The position numbers and the translations under genes are program-made. A DNA stretch of 64,000 nt from Saccharomonospora piscinae (GTDB lineage: Bacteria > Actinomycetota > Actinomycetes > Mycobacteriales > Pseudonocardiaceae): NCBI RefSeq assembly GCF_005862235.1, contig NZ_VCEK01000003.1:912079-976078 (forward strand), read 5' to 3'. Positions within the stretch are counted from its first letter, which is position 1, and every line of letters starts with the position of its first letter. The notes under the pieces were generated by a model. It did not search any database, was not told the origin of the DNA, and worked only from the letters and a program-made list of their open reading frames with translations. This document shows, one piece after another, positions 16,973 through 30,005 of the stretch.

Positions 16973-17356
16973 ATGCCGATGCCAATTTATGAGACCACGT
17001 CGCGGACCGGCGCTGCCGGCGTATCCCGCGACGGACACCCGGCCCACCTCGACGTGTCGAGGTCCGGTGTGCTCCGCCATTCCACTCCCGAACAATCCGA
17101 GGAGCCGATCTGGGATCTCGTTCGCCGTGTCCGCAGGTTACGCGGACTGACGCAATACCAGCTGGCCGATCGGTTGGCCGAGCTGTCGAACAACTCCAGT
17201 GTCAGCCGCGACGAGGTCGCCAGATGGGAGCGGGGGAAGCGGGTGCCGGGGCCGTACTGGCGGCAATGGCTGTCGGTCGCACTCGGCGTCCCGGTGGATC
17301 AGCTCCTGGAAGCCGTCCGCTGTGGACGGCTGCGGCGGGCGGCGGGGCGGAACTGA
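16973..17356 (+). CDS. Small XRE-type helix-turn-helix protein
   Basis: This 127-residue protein has a variable N-terminal half and a C-terminal Cro/CI helix-turn-helix: WDLVRRVRRLRGLTQYQLADRLAELS, with the recognition helix at SVSRDEVARWERGKRVPGPYWRQWLSVALGV. The ATG at 16973 is taken as start, with a second in-frame ATG at 16979. The domain lies unusually close to the C-terminus and nothing follows it, so it may be an adapter-like repressor. A 28-bp palindrome lies 40 bases downstream, and another XRE regulator with a similar palindrome lies 1.3 kb away. Confidence 0.7.
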   Translation: MPMPIYETTSRTGAAGVSRDGHPAHLDVSRSGVLRHSTPEQSEEPIWDLVRRVRRLRGLTQYQLADRLAELSNNSSVSRDEVARWERGKRVPGPYWRQWLSVALGVPVDQLLEAVRCGRLRRAAGRN

Positions 17357-17395
17357 CGTCGCCGGGCACCGCGAGGCCCCGAGAGACACCGCACT

Positions 17396-17423
17396 GTAGC
17401 GCGCTAGTCGCCTAGCGTGCTAC
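17396..17423. promoter_or_regulatory. 28-bp palindrome with embedded -10-like TACACT
   Basis: The left arm GTAGCGCGCTAG and right arm CTAGCGTGCTAC are near-perfect reverse complements (one mismatch) around TCGC. On the + strand the right arm continues as GCTACACTCGCC and then GTG, so a TAnnnT -10 hexamer (17421-17426) sits 4-5 bases before a GTG. The other strand reads GCTACAGTGCG and then GTG. A related palindrome lies at 18694-18721. This looks like an operator-promoter for the nearby XRE regulators. Confidence 0.55.
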
Positions 17424-17549
17424 ACTCGCCGTGGTCGTCGACGCGGGACCGTTCATCGTGCGACGGCGGCCGTGGTGGTGTGGCCGGGACTGCCCCTTCC
17501 GGCCTGGCCGCACCACCGGCACCACCCGCACGACGCACTGGGGGAACGC

Positions 17550-17762
17550 ATGGCGAGCGAGTCCGTGGGCAGATCCGGGGGTCCCCGCCGACGCCCGCTG
17601 TCCGAGCTGGACCGCCTCCGCTCGTGGCAGACCCACCGCGGACGCGCGCGCAGCGCGGCGCGTCGTGCGGGTGGTTGCGGTCTGCCGTCAGGATGGTGTC
17701 CCGTCACGGGCAGGCGCTGTCCGCGCGGCGACGTGTCGCCCGTCAGGAAACGTCCCGCGTGA
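17550..17762 (+). CDS. Possible small Arg-rich protein (weak call)
   Basis: This 70-residue frame starts at ATG 17550, seven bases after GGGGG. It is very Arg-rich with several Cys (LSELDRLRSWQTHRGRARSA, then CGLPSGWCPVTGRRC). It ends 20 bases inside the 3' end of the convergent XRE gene. A competing + frame starts at GTG 17431, directly after the TACACT of the palindrome, and runs to 17841 with equally high GC at third positions for its first 55 codons. At most one is real. The 386-bp region between the two XRE genes otherwise holds only the palindrome. Confidence 0.25.
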   Translation: MASESVGRSGGPRRRPLSELDRLRSWQTHRGRARSAARRAGGCGLPSGWCPVTGRRCPRGDVSPVRKRPA

Positions 17763-18687
17763 GTTCGCGACCCAGCTCCGCCACCAGGTCGACCGACTCC
17801 GCCGGGGTGAGTGCCGCCTTCGCCAGGTCGCGCCAGAGTGACCGGAAGACGGCGAGCGTCTCGGGGCTCTCGTAGTGAATGCGGTCCACCGGGGTGCTCA
17901 CCCACGCGGTCTCGGAGAAGTCCTGGATCAGTTCGGACGGCAGCAGCAGCTCCGTGAAACCCGCGCAGGCCCCGGCTGGTCTGCCCGCGCTGTCCGGTAG
18001 CACTCGCAGGGTGAGGACGCCTTGTCGTGCCCTGGCCGCGAGCGTGGTGAGCTGTTCGCCCAGCACGTGCGGGCCGCCGACCGGGCTGCGCAGTGCGCTC
18101 TCGCCCAGAACGCAGGTCAACCGCGGGGCGTCGGGCCGGTCCAGCACGGCCTGCCGACCCCGCAGCATGCGGAGCTGGAGCGTGAGCTCGTCGGCGCGGT
18201 GCTCGGTCAACTCCGCGCGCAGGACCGCCTCGGCGTAGGAGGGGGTCTGCACGAGTTCCGGCACGCGCTGGGGTTCGTAGATCCGCATCTCGGCGGCGGA
18301 GTACTCGAAACCCGCGAACAGGGCGAGCGAGCGAGGGGGGAAGTGGTCGGGGAACTCGTCCTCCCACCAGTCCGGTGAGCGCATCTCCACGCGGTCGCGC
18401 AACCGCCGGTAGTAAGCCGCCCGGTCACCGTGGCCGTAGCTGTCGAGCATGATGTCGAGACTGTCGTGGCTCGGCAGGTAGCGGCCCATCTCGTAGTGCC
18501 CGATGGTGGCCCTGCTCTTACCGATCCGCTTCGCGATCTCGCTCTGGTTGGAGTTCGGGCTCGTCTCGCGCAGCCTCTTCAGTCCCTGGGTGAACGCCCA
18601 TTCCGCGACGACGTGGCTGACCTCGGCCAAGGGCCTCACCTTTCGGCAGTCGGGCGAGGCGGCATGCTTCACCCGAAAGGACCACAC
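17743..18687 (-). CDS. XRE-family regulator with DUF5753 (Scr1-type) domain
   Basis: This protein of up to 314 residues has a helix-turn-helix (SNQSEIAKRIGKSRATIGHYEMGRYLPSHDSLDIML) and a DUF5753 C-terminal body. Hallmarks of the body are FAGFEYSAAEMRIYEPQRVPELVQTPSYAEAVLRA and GRQAVLDRPDAPRLTCVLGESAL. In actinomycetes these proteins usually pair with a DUF397 protein as a toxin-antitoxin-like or developmental module; no DUF397 gene is visible here. The start is uncertain: GTG 18687 lies just after a palindrome and would be nearly leaderless, while GTG 18639 gives a 298-residue protein without a clear ribosome-binding site. The 28-bp palindrome upstream suggests autoregulation. Confidence 0.8.
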   Translation of the reverse strand: MWSFRVKHAASPDCRKVRPLAEVSHVVAEWAFTQGLKRLRETSPNSNQSEIAKRIGKSRATIGHYEMGRYLPSHDSLDIMLDSYGHGDRAAYYRRLRDRVEMRSPDWWEDEFPDHFPPRSLALFAGFEYSAAEMRIYEPQRVPELVQTPSYAEAVLRAELTEHRADELTLQLRMLRGRQAVLDRPDAPRLTCVLGESALRSPVGGPHVLGEQLTTLAARARQGVLTLRVLPDSAGRPAGACAGFTELLLPSELIQDFSETAWVSTPVDRIHYESPETLAVFRSLWRDLAKAALTPAESVDLVAELGRELTRDVS

Positions 18688-18693
18688 CGCGCT

Positions 18694-18721
18694 GTAGCGC
18701 GGCGCTCGGCTAGCGCGCTAC
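18694..18721. promoter_or_regulatory. 28-bp palindrome related to the one at 17396, upstream of the DUF5753 regulator
   Basis: It starts GTAGCGCG and ends CTAGCGCGCTAC, with eight perfectly paired outer bases and the same length as the 17396 site. Rightward it continues as CATTACGG and then GTG, giving a TACATT hexamer (18719-18724). Leftward it reads GCTACAGCGCG and then the GTG at 18687. It lies in the divergent gap between the DUF5753 regulator and the gene at 18855, so it may control both. Confidence 0.55.
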
Positions 18722-18854
18722 ATTACGGGTGGCTACGGACAGTTCGACGCTTGTCACGTTAGCCCCCGGCGGCGTGGGCCGTGGGTGAGCCCCTCCCAGG
18801 TCACGTCGCCGGACTCGGACGACCGGCGAGTGACGACGGCTGGGGGGCCTGCGC

Positions 18855-19742
18855 GTGGGCGGTGCTGGCAGTACTGGTTGTGGCGGAGGGCAGGATGCGC
18901 CGCTCACGGCGGCGGTGGCGCACGCCCGCGCGCGAGCTGTCGCGTGGCCGGGGACGTCCACCGCCGACGCGCGGCAGTTTCGGCTCGACGTCGAGGACGT
19001 CGAGCACTGGGAACACCGGCGGCGGGGGCGGCACGCCCGGCTCTGGGTGGTGAGTCTTGTGGTCCACGCCGCCGCGCGGGACGCGGACGACGCGGCCCTC
19101 CGGTTGACCCGCTACGTACGGCAGCCTCAGCACCGCATCGGCGATGTGCCGATCCTGCGGGCCTCGGGCCTGCCGGAACCCGGAGCCGCCGGGTCGCCGA
19201 CCACCTATCCGGGCGGCGCGGTCGCGCACCACGATCCGGCGCCGTACGGCGCGCTGGAGCGGGCCCACGTCGCCGCCTACGTCCAGGCACTCGCCGCCGC
19301 ACGGCTGCGGTGGATGTCGGACTGTGCCACGGCTCCGCTGTCTCCGCTGTCTCGGCTGTCTCGGTTGTCTCCGGTCACCGAGGACGACGCTCCCGTGTAC
19401 GTCCGCGATTCCTCGCTCACCCTGTGGCGGGTGCGGCACCGGGTGCTGTGCCTGGCCGGTCCGGGTGAGGCTCAGGCGCGGGCGGCTGAGCTGGCCGCGA
19501 CCGTGGTCGACGACGCGGGCGTACAGGCCGCCGAAGTGACCCGGTTGCGTGCCGACGACGGGTATGTGGACGTGGAGGGATGGCGGGTGCATCCGGCGCT
19601 GACTCTCGCGCCGCGCGCGACCACGGCGCTGTGGGACGACTACGACCGCACGGAGTCCGACGCGGGACAACCGGCCGCGGTGGCCGAGGTGCTCGGCAGG
19701 GCGGCGGTGTCCGTCTGGAAGGCGTTCACGAGCCGGGCCTGA
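18855..19742 (+). CDS. Hypothetical protein, 295 residues, unknown function
   Basis: I do not recognise this protein. Strong third-position GC and the absence of a competing frame support coding. The N-terminal part is Ala/Arg-rich (RLWVVSLVVHAAARDADDAALRLTRYVR). The middle contains a short Leu-Ser-Pro repeat (PLSPLSRLSRLSP) encoded by imperfect repeats of CTGTCTC. The C-terminal part is a mixed alpha/beta segment (YVDVEGWRVHPALTLAPRATTALWDDY). It has no signal peptide or clear membrane helix. GTG 18855 follows a GGGGGG run; GTG 18915 is an alternative. It is divergent from the DUF5753 regulator and ends in a perfect terminator hairpin. Confidence 0.6.
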   Translation: MGGAGSTGCGGGQDAPLTAAVAHARARAVAWPGTSTADARQFRLDVEDVEHWEHRRRGRHARLWVVSLVVHAAARDADDAALRLTRYVRQPQHRIGDVPILRASGLPEPGAAGSPTTYPGGAVAHHDPAPYGALERAHVAAYVQALAAARLRWMSDCATAPLSPLSRLSRLSPVTEDDAPVYVRDSSLTLWRVRHRVLCLAGPGEAQARAAELAATVVDDAGVQAAEVTRLRADDGYVDVEGWRVHPALTLAPRATTALWDDYDRTESDAGQPAAVAEVLGRAAVSVWKAFTSRA

Positions 19743-19771
19743 CCGGCATTCCGGTGAGCGGAATGCCGGTC
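19741..19771 (+). terminator. Perfect 13-bp terminator hairpin
   Basis: GACCGGCATTCCG (19741-19753) pairs exactly with CGGAATGCCGGTC (19759-19771) around GTGAG. The stem overlaps the stop codon of the hypothetical protein. It should end transcription before the long gap in front of the betaine operon. Confidence 0.8.
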
Positions 19772-20763
19772 GGCGGCAACCTGTGCAAGCCCTGGGTGCT
19801 CCCGTAGGCTTCGACGCGCAGCCGACGGACTGTGTCACATTCTGTCGGCTCGCCGTGCGCCCGTATCCCTCCCCAACGGCGCACCGGCGGTGATGGTGTC
19901 CCGGTGCTGAACCCCCAGCAGCGCCGGGACACCTGCCGGGAGGTCTCTCTTTTCGGATTCTCTTTCGCTCCCGATTCTTCGGTTTTTCCGATTATTCTTC
20001 GGGCGCGCTATCCGGATCGGTCGCGGTGCCCGTTCTCGATCTCACGTGAAAGATAACGGGATCGTTGTCTACCGTCGGTGGTGCTCACTATCACCTTGGG
20101 TGTATCGCCCGGTGGGCACGTTGTTCATGGCGCAACCTGTTGCCGTATACGATACGAAACTAAAGTGGGGACGGATATCACACCGACGGCCTAAATGATC
20201 ACCCCGGGTGTCAATTCTCGATACCGGCAGTAGGCGACGCTGCTCCGGCCGGGTGAGGTTCGGAGTCGGTTGTCCGCAGGGGTACGCCTGCCTGACGAGT
20301 CGCGGCCCCGGACTCCCCGCGGCCCGACTACCACCGGTTTTGTCGCAGGTGACGGCGTCGAAGCCGTGGTGTGGAGTGGTCGCCGACCGGCGGCGCGGCG
20401 CGGCGGACGGTATACGTCGGGTGAGCCGGTGGATCACGCAATCGACCCATTGCCTTTTTCGTCAAGTGTTCAATAGATTGGGTTCGGCCGTATTGCGGGG
20501 ATCAACGAGGATGTGCTGCAATCAGGCTCGGCCGGCTGAGGACCGAATGGACGGTTCGTGGCGACGACCGGCTCCGTGCGCGTGTGGACCGTCTCCTCCG
20601 CGAGGGCGCGATGTCGACGATGGTCCGGGTGTTCGCGTGTGCGTTTTTTCGGCGTGATAAATGCGCGCGTACCGGCGCGCCCCGGCGGCGAGGAGGAATG
20701 GCGCGATAAGTGTGACGCGGTTCGCGGAGTGTGCACTGTGGCCGAACGTGGAAGGGATGCGTG
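19772..20763. promoter_or_regulatory. Long (about 1 kb) leader/promoter region of the betaine-SAM operon
   Basis: No convincing gene lies here; the frames present are short and of poor codon quality. Stretches at 19950-20010 and 20130-20180 are unusually AT-rich for this genome, as expected of promoters. One candidate has TTGCCT at 20450-20455, an 18-base spacer and TAGATT at 20474-20479, which would give a leader of about 280 nt. At 20691-20709 a perfect AGGAGG precedes a four-codon frame (Met-Ala-Arg-stop), 54 bases before the methyltransferase ATG. I saw no SAM, SAH or cobalamin riboswitch by eye. Osmotic control is likely from the operon's content but is not shown by a known site. Confidence 0.45.
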
Positions 20764-22476
20764 ATGAAGGATTCGAGGTCTGGTCCAGCAGAGGTGAAAG
20801 AGGCCGGCACCGTGGGAAGTGACGAGGTCCAGATCGAGGCACACCCGGCACAGGAGTTCGGTTCGGACCCCCTGACCGTTCGCGACACCGACCACTACAC
20901 CAACGAGTACGTCAAGGGATTCGTCGAGAAGTGGGACGACCTCATCGACTGGAAGAAGCGCTACGAGAGCGAGGGCAGCTTCTTCGTCGACCTGCTCAAG
21001 TCGCGTGGTGTCCGGTCCGTGCTGGACGTCGCCGCCGGGACGGGGTTCCATTCGGTACGCCTCATCGAGGAGGGCTTCGACACCGTCAGCGTCGACGGCA
21101 GTGCCGAGATGCTGGCGAAGGCGTTCGAGAACGGGCTGACCTACGGCGGGCACATCCTGCGGGTCGTCCACGCCGACTGGCGTCAGCTCAACAAGGACAT
21201 CCACGGCCAGTTCGACGCTGTGGTGTGTCTCGGCAACTCGTTCACGCACCTGTTCTCGGAGCGCGACCGGCGCAAGGCGCTCGCCGAGTTCTACGCGGTG
21301 CTCAAGCATGACGGCGTTCTGATCCTCGACCAGCGCAACTACGACGCGATCCTCGACAACGGCTTCTCCAGCAAGCACACGTACTACTACTGCGGCGACG
21401 AGGTCACGGCCGAACCCGAGTACATGGACGACGGGCTCGCGCGGTTCCGCTACCGGTTCCCCGACGACTCGCAGTACCACCTCAACATGTTCCCGCTGCG
21501 CAAGGACTACACGCGCAGGTTGTTGCGCGAGGTGGGCTTCCAGCGGGTCGAGACCTACGGTGACTTCCAGGAGACGCACCAGGTCAAGGACGATCCCGAC
21601 TTCCTCATCCACGTGGCCGAGAAGAACTACGCGGTGGACGGCGACGAGACCGCCCGGTACTCGGCCGCCGTGAACGTGGCCCGCGACTACTACAACTCCG
21701 ACGACGCGGACAACTTCTACTACTCCATCTGGGGCGGGGAGGACATCCACGTCGGCCTGTATGAGCACGATGACGAAGACATCGCCGCCGCGAGCAGGCG
21801 TACCGTCGAGCGAATGGCGGCCACCGCGGGTATCACGTCGGCCACCCGGGTGCTCGACATCGGATCCGGGTACGGCGGCGCGGCGCGCTACCTCGCCAAG
21901 ACCTTCGGCGCTCACGTCACCTGCCTGAACCTCAGCGAGGTCGAGAACGAGCGCAACCGCCGGTTCAGCGAGGAGCAGGGATGCTCGGACCTGGTGGAGG
22001 TCGTGGACGGGTCGTTCGAGGACCTGCCGTTCGAGGACAACGAGTTCGACGTCGTGTGGTCGCAGGACGCGATGCTGCACAGCGGCGACCGCGTCCGGGT
22101 GCTGCAGGAGGTCGCCCGGGTACTGAAGCCCAAGGGCGAGTTCGTCTTCACCGACCCGATGGCGGCCGACGGTTGTGACCGGGCCTCGCTGCGGCCGATC
22201 CTCGACCGGCTGCACCTGGACAGCATGGGCTCGCCGGAGTTCTACCGCAGGGAACTCGGCAGGCTCGGTCTGGCTCGCGTCGACTTCGAGGACCACAGTG
22301 CGCAGCTGGCCGCCCACTACGGCAGGGTGCTGGCCGAGACGGAACGCCGCCACGCCGACCTCTCCGCCCTGGTGAGCGAGACCTACCTCACGCGCATGAA
22401 GGCCGGTCTCAGGAACTGGGTCGAGGGTGGACGGGCCGGTAACCTCGCGTGGGGCATATTCCACGTGCGGGCCTGA
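20764..22476 (+). CDS. Fused glycine/sarcosine N-methyltransferase - sarcosine/dimethylglycine N-methyltransferase
   Basis: This 570-residue enzyme joins the two SAM-dependent methyltransferases that make glycine betaine from glycine. The GSMT half (about 40-295) has motif I VLDVAAGTGFHS at 86-97. It also has the substrate-site style of glycine methyltransferases (NSFTHLF, LDQRNYDAIL, GFSSKHTYYYCGD). The SDMT half (about 305-570) has motif I VLDIGSGYGGAARYL near 362, and LNLSEVENERNR, WSQDAMLHSGDR and VFTDPMAADG typical of SDMT. Three methylations use three SAM and release three S-adenosylhomocysteine. The same fusion order is known from Actinopolyspora halophila; most other organisms have two genes. 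ATG 20764 follows GGAAGGG. It is the first gene of a run that regenerates SAM. Confidence 0.93.
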   Translation: MKDSRSGPAEVKEAGTVGSDEVQIEAHPAQEFGSDPLTVRDTDHYTNEYVKGFVEKWDDLIDWKKRYESEGSFFVDLLKSRGVRSVLDVAAGTGFHSVRLIEEGFDTVSVDGSAEMLAKAFENGLTYGGHILRVVHADWRQLNKDIHGQFDAVVCLGNSFTHLFSERDRRKALAEFYAVLKHDGVLILDQRNYDAILDNGFSSKHTYYYCGDEVTAEPEYMDDGLARFRYRFPDDSQYHLNMFPLRKDYTRRLLREVGFQRVETYGDFQETHQVKDDPDFLIHVAEKNYAVDGDETARYSAAVNVARDYYNSDDADNFYYSIWGGEDIHVGLYEHDDEDIAAASRRTVERMAATAGITSATRVLDIGSGYGGAARYLAKTFGAHVTCLNLSEVENERNRRFSEEQGCSDLVEVVDGSFEDLPFEDNEFDVVWSQDAMLHSGDRVRVLQEVARVLKPKGEFVFTDPMAADGCDRASLRPILDRLHLDSMGSPEFYRRELGRLGLARVDFEDHSAQLAAHYGRVLAETERRHADLSALVSETYLTRMKAGLRNWVEGGRAGNLAWGIFHVRA

Positions 22477-22530
22477 CGTGCGTAGCGGAGAAGAACGGCG
22501 ACTGTCACCGAGGAAGGACGAGGAAGCATA

Positions 22531-23730
22531 GTGACTGCGAACCGAAGGCTGTTCACCAGTGAGTCCGTCACGGAGGGCCACCCGGACAAGATGTGTGACG
22601 CGATCAGCGACACCATCCTGGACGCGATGCTCGCGGCCGACCCGAGGAGCCGGGTCGCGGTGGAATCGCTGATCACCACCGGGCAGGTCCAGGTGGCGGG
22701 CGAGGTGACCACCGACGCCTACGTGGACGTGCCCACGCTGGTTCGGGACCGGATTCTGGAGATCGGTTACGACTCGTCGGCGAAGGGCTTCGACGGCGCG
22801 TCGTGCGGTGTGAACGTGGCGATCGGCTCCCAGTCGCCCGACATCGCCCAGGGCGTCGACACCGCGTACGAGTCGCGGCTGGAGAACGCGCTCGACGAGC
22901 TGGACAAGCAGGGCGCGGGTGACCAGGGGCTGATGTTCGGCTACGCGTGCTCGGACACGCCCGAGCTGATGCCGCTGCCGATCGCGCTGGCCCACCGGCT
23001 GTCCCGCCGACTCACCGAGGTGCGCAAGAACGGCACGGTGCCCTACCTGCGCCCGGACGGCAAGACGCAGGTCACCATCGAGTACGACGGCGACAAGCCG
23101 GTCCGGCTGGACACCGTGGTGATCTCCAGCCAGCACGCCGAGGGCATCGACCTCGACGGCATGCTGGCCAAGGACGTGCTCCAGCACGTGATCACCCCGG
23201 AGATCGAGGCGCTGGGGTGGGACGCCGGCGAGCCGAGGACGCTGATCAACCCGACGGGCCGGTTCGTGGTCGGTGGCCCGATGGGTGACGCGGGCCTGAC
23301 CGGTCGCAAGATCATCGTCGACACCTACGGCGGGATGGCGCGGCACGGTGGTGGCGCGTTCTCGGGCAAGGACCCGTCGAAGGTCGACCGCTCGGCCGCC
23401 TACGCCACTCGCTGGGTCGCGAAGAACATCGTGGCCGCCGGACTGGCCGACCGCGCCGAGATCCAGGTCGCGTACGCGATCGGCAAGGCCGCGCCGGTGG
23501 GGCTGTTCGTCGAGACGTTCGGCACCGAGAAGGTGGACCCCGCCAAGATCCAGGCCGCGATCAGCGAGGTGTTCGACCTGCGCCCCGCCGCGCTCATCCG
23601 CGATCTCGACCTGCTGCGCCCGATCTACGCGCCCACGGCGGCCTACGGCCACTTCGGCCGCACGGACGTCGACCTGCCCTGGGAGCGCACCGACAAGGCG
23701 CCGGCGCTCAAGGACGCGGCGAAGGCCTGA
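22531..23730 (+). CDS. metK: S-adenosylmethionine synthetase
   Basis: This 399-residue enzyme makes SAM from methionine and ATP. Signature sequences are [20 protein letters not shown] at the N-terminus, [12 protein letters not shown] (hexapeptide-type ATP site), and the P-loop-like [19 protein letters not shown]. The length is normal for actinobacteria. It begins at GTG 22531 after GAGGAAG and lies 54 bases after the betaine methyltransferase, as if to supply it. Actinomycetes usually carry metK near DNA-biosynthesis genes, so this may be a second, osmoadaptation-dedicated copy; that needs the rest of the genome. Confidence 0.96.
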   Translation: MTANRRLFTSESVTEGHPDKMCDAISDTILDAMLAADPRSRVAVESLITTGQVQVAGEVTTDAYVDVPTLVRDRILEIGYDSSAKGFDGASCGVNVAIGSQSPDIAQGVDTAYESRLENALDELDKQGAGDQGLMFGYACSDTPELMPLPIALAHRLSRRLTEVRKNGTVPYLRPDGKTQVTIEYDGDKPVRLDTVVISSQHAEGIDLDGMLAKDVLQHVITPEIEALGWDAGEPRTLINPTGRFVVGGPMGDAGLTGRKIIVDTYGGMARHGGGAFSGKDPSKVDRSAAYATRWVAKNIVAAGLADRAEIQVAYAIGKAAPVGLFVETFGTEKVDPAKIQAAISEVFDLRPAALIRDLDLLRPIYAPTAAYGHFGRTDVDLPWERTDKAPALKDAAKA

Positions 23731-23838
23731 GCGGCAGGCCCGCACCCGTTTTCCCTCCTGTCCCGGCTCGGGCGGGGCGGACGGCATGTCACCGCCGTCC
23801 GCCCTGCCCACCGTGACCCGCCGCCCGCACGCGTTCGC

Positions 23839-23860
23839 CGGCCCCGGCCCACCGGGGCCG
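23839..23860 (+). other. GC hairpin in the metK-kinase spacer
   Basis: CGGCCCCGG (23839-23847) pairs with CCGGGGCCG (23852-23860) around CCCA in the 168-bp gap between metK and the PfkB kinase gene, 38 bases before the kinase ATG. It could be an attenuator or mRNA-stability element that lowers expression of the downstream genes. There is no T-run, and the operon clearly continues. Confidence 0.45.
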
Positions 23861-23898
23861 GGTCGCGGCCTACCCGCCCCCACGAGGAGTGTGCCCGC

Positions 23899-24876
23899 AT
23901 GCGCATAGCCGTCACCGGCTCCATCGCCACCGACCACCTGATGGTCTTCCCCGGCAAGTTCGCCGACCAGTTCGTCGCCGACCGGATGGACAAGGTGTCG
24001 CTGTCCTTCCTGGTCGACCAGCTCGACATCCGCAGGGGAGGTGTGGCCGCCAACATCTCGTTCGGGCTCGGCAGCCTGGGGATGACCCCCATCCTGGTCG
24101 GTGCCGTCGGCAAGGACTTCGCCGACTACCGTTCGTGGCTGGAGCGGCACGGTGTCGACACCGCGTCGGTACACGTGTCCCAGGAGCGGCACACCTCGCG
24201 CTTCCTGTGCACCACCGACGAGTCGCAGGCCCAGATCGCCTCCTTCTACGCGGGGGCCATGGAGGAGGCGCGGGACATCGAGCTCAAGGTCGTGGCCGAC
24301 CGGATCGGTGGCCTCGACCTGGTGATCGTCGCGCCGAACGACCCCGCCGCGATGGTGCGCCACACCGAGGAGTGCCGCCAGCGCGGCATCCCGTTCGCCG
24401 CAGACCCGTCACAGCAGCTGGCGCGGATGGCGGGCCCCGAGATCCGCATGCTGGTCGACGGCGCGGCGTACCTGTTCACCAACGAGTACGAGACGTCGCT
24501 GCTGCTGAAGGAGACCGGCTGGTCCGAGGCCGACGTGCTGGACCGGGTCGGTTACTGGGTGAAGACCTACGGTCCCGACGGTGTGCGGATCGAGTCGAAG
24601 GACGCCGAAGCGCTGGCCGTGCCCGCGCTGACGGTGGCCGACGAGATCGACCCGACCGGGGTCGGCGACGCGTTCCGCGCCGGCTTCCTGTGGGGCCTGC
24701 ACGCCAAGCTCGGACTGGAACGGTCGGCGCAGGTCGGGTGTACCCTGGCGGCCATCGTCCTGGAAACCGTCGGCACGCAGGAATACACCCTGGACCGGGC
24801 GGAATTCTCCAAGCGGGTGGCCACGACCTACGGCAACGACGCCGCGGCCGAGATCGAATCCAAGCTGCGGGTGTGA
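23899..24876 (+). CDS. PfkB-family kinase, probable adenosine kinase
   Basis: This 325-residue ribokinase-fold protein begins IAVTGSIATDHLM and has the substrate-site GG region RRGGVAANISFGLG. The C-terminal PfkB signature DPTGVGDAFRAGFLWG carries the anion hole and catalytic Asp. The sequence style matches actinobacterial adenosine kinase (Rv2202c type), which phosphorylates adenosine to AMP. Position supports this: SahH, encoded two genes downstream, releases adenosine, and removing it pulls SAH hydrolysis forward. The stop is separated from the metH ATG by only 2 bases. A general sugar-kinase role cannot be excluded from sequence alone. Confidence 0.82.
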   Translation: MRIAVTGSIATDHLMVFPGKFADQFVADRMDKVSLSFLVDQLDIRRGGVAANISFGLGSLGMTPILVGAVGKDFADYRSWLERHGVDTASVHVSQERHTSRFLCTTDESQAQIASFYAGAMEEARDIELKVVADRIGGLDLVIVAPNDPAAMVRHTEECRQRGIPFAADPSQQLARMAGPEIRMLVDGAAYLFTNEYETSLLLKETGWSEADVLDRVGYWVKTYGPDGVRIESKDAEALAVPALTVADEIDPTGVGDAFRAGFLWGLHAKLGLERSAQVGCTLAAIVLETVGTQEYTLDRAEFSKRVATTYGNDAAAEIESKLRV

Positions 24877-24878
24877 AC

Positions 24879-28427
<3,549 letters not shown>

Positions 28428-28462
28428 ACAGTGGGCACACTCCCACGTCGAGAAAGGAAACT

Positions 28463-29920
<1,458 letters not shown>

Positions 29921-30005
29921 CGGAAAGTCGGCGGGGAGGGCCACCGGTGGGCCTCGGCTGCGGCCGTGTCGACGGTGGCCCTCCCGGCACCGAAGGGAGT
30001 TGATC

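Noticed and set aside
17138-17389. 83-residue minus-strand frame starting right after the 17396 palindrome
   Set aside because: It is antisense to the XRE gene at 16973-17356, which has a clear helix-turn-helix. The GTG placement is noted in the palindrome finding, but the product has no recognisable features.
22477-23898. SAM, SAH or cobalamin riboswitch in the betaine-SAM run
   Set aside because: Gaps before metH (2 bp) and sahH (35 bp) are too small. The metK-kinase gap shows only a simple hairpin, and I could not recognise any riboswitch core by eye in the 1-kb leader. A covariance-model search would decide.
20470-24363. 1297-residue open frame on the minus strand across the methyltransferase, metK and kinase genes
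   Set aside because: It is the antisense shadow of strongly GC3-biased genes on the + strand, low in complexity, rich in Val/His/Arg/Gly, and matches no family. The three + strand products are unmistakable.
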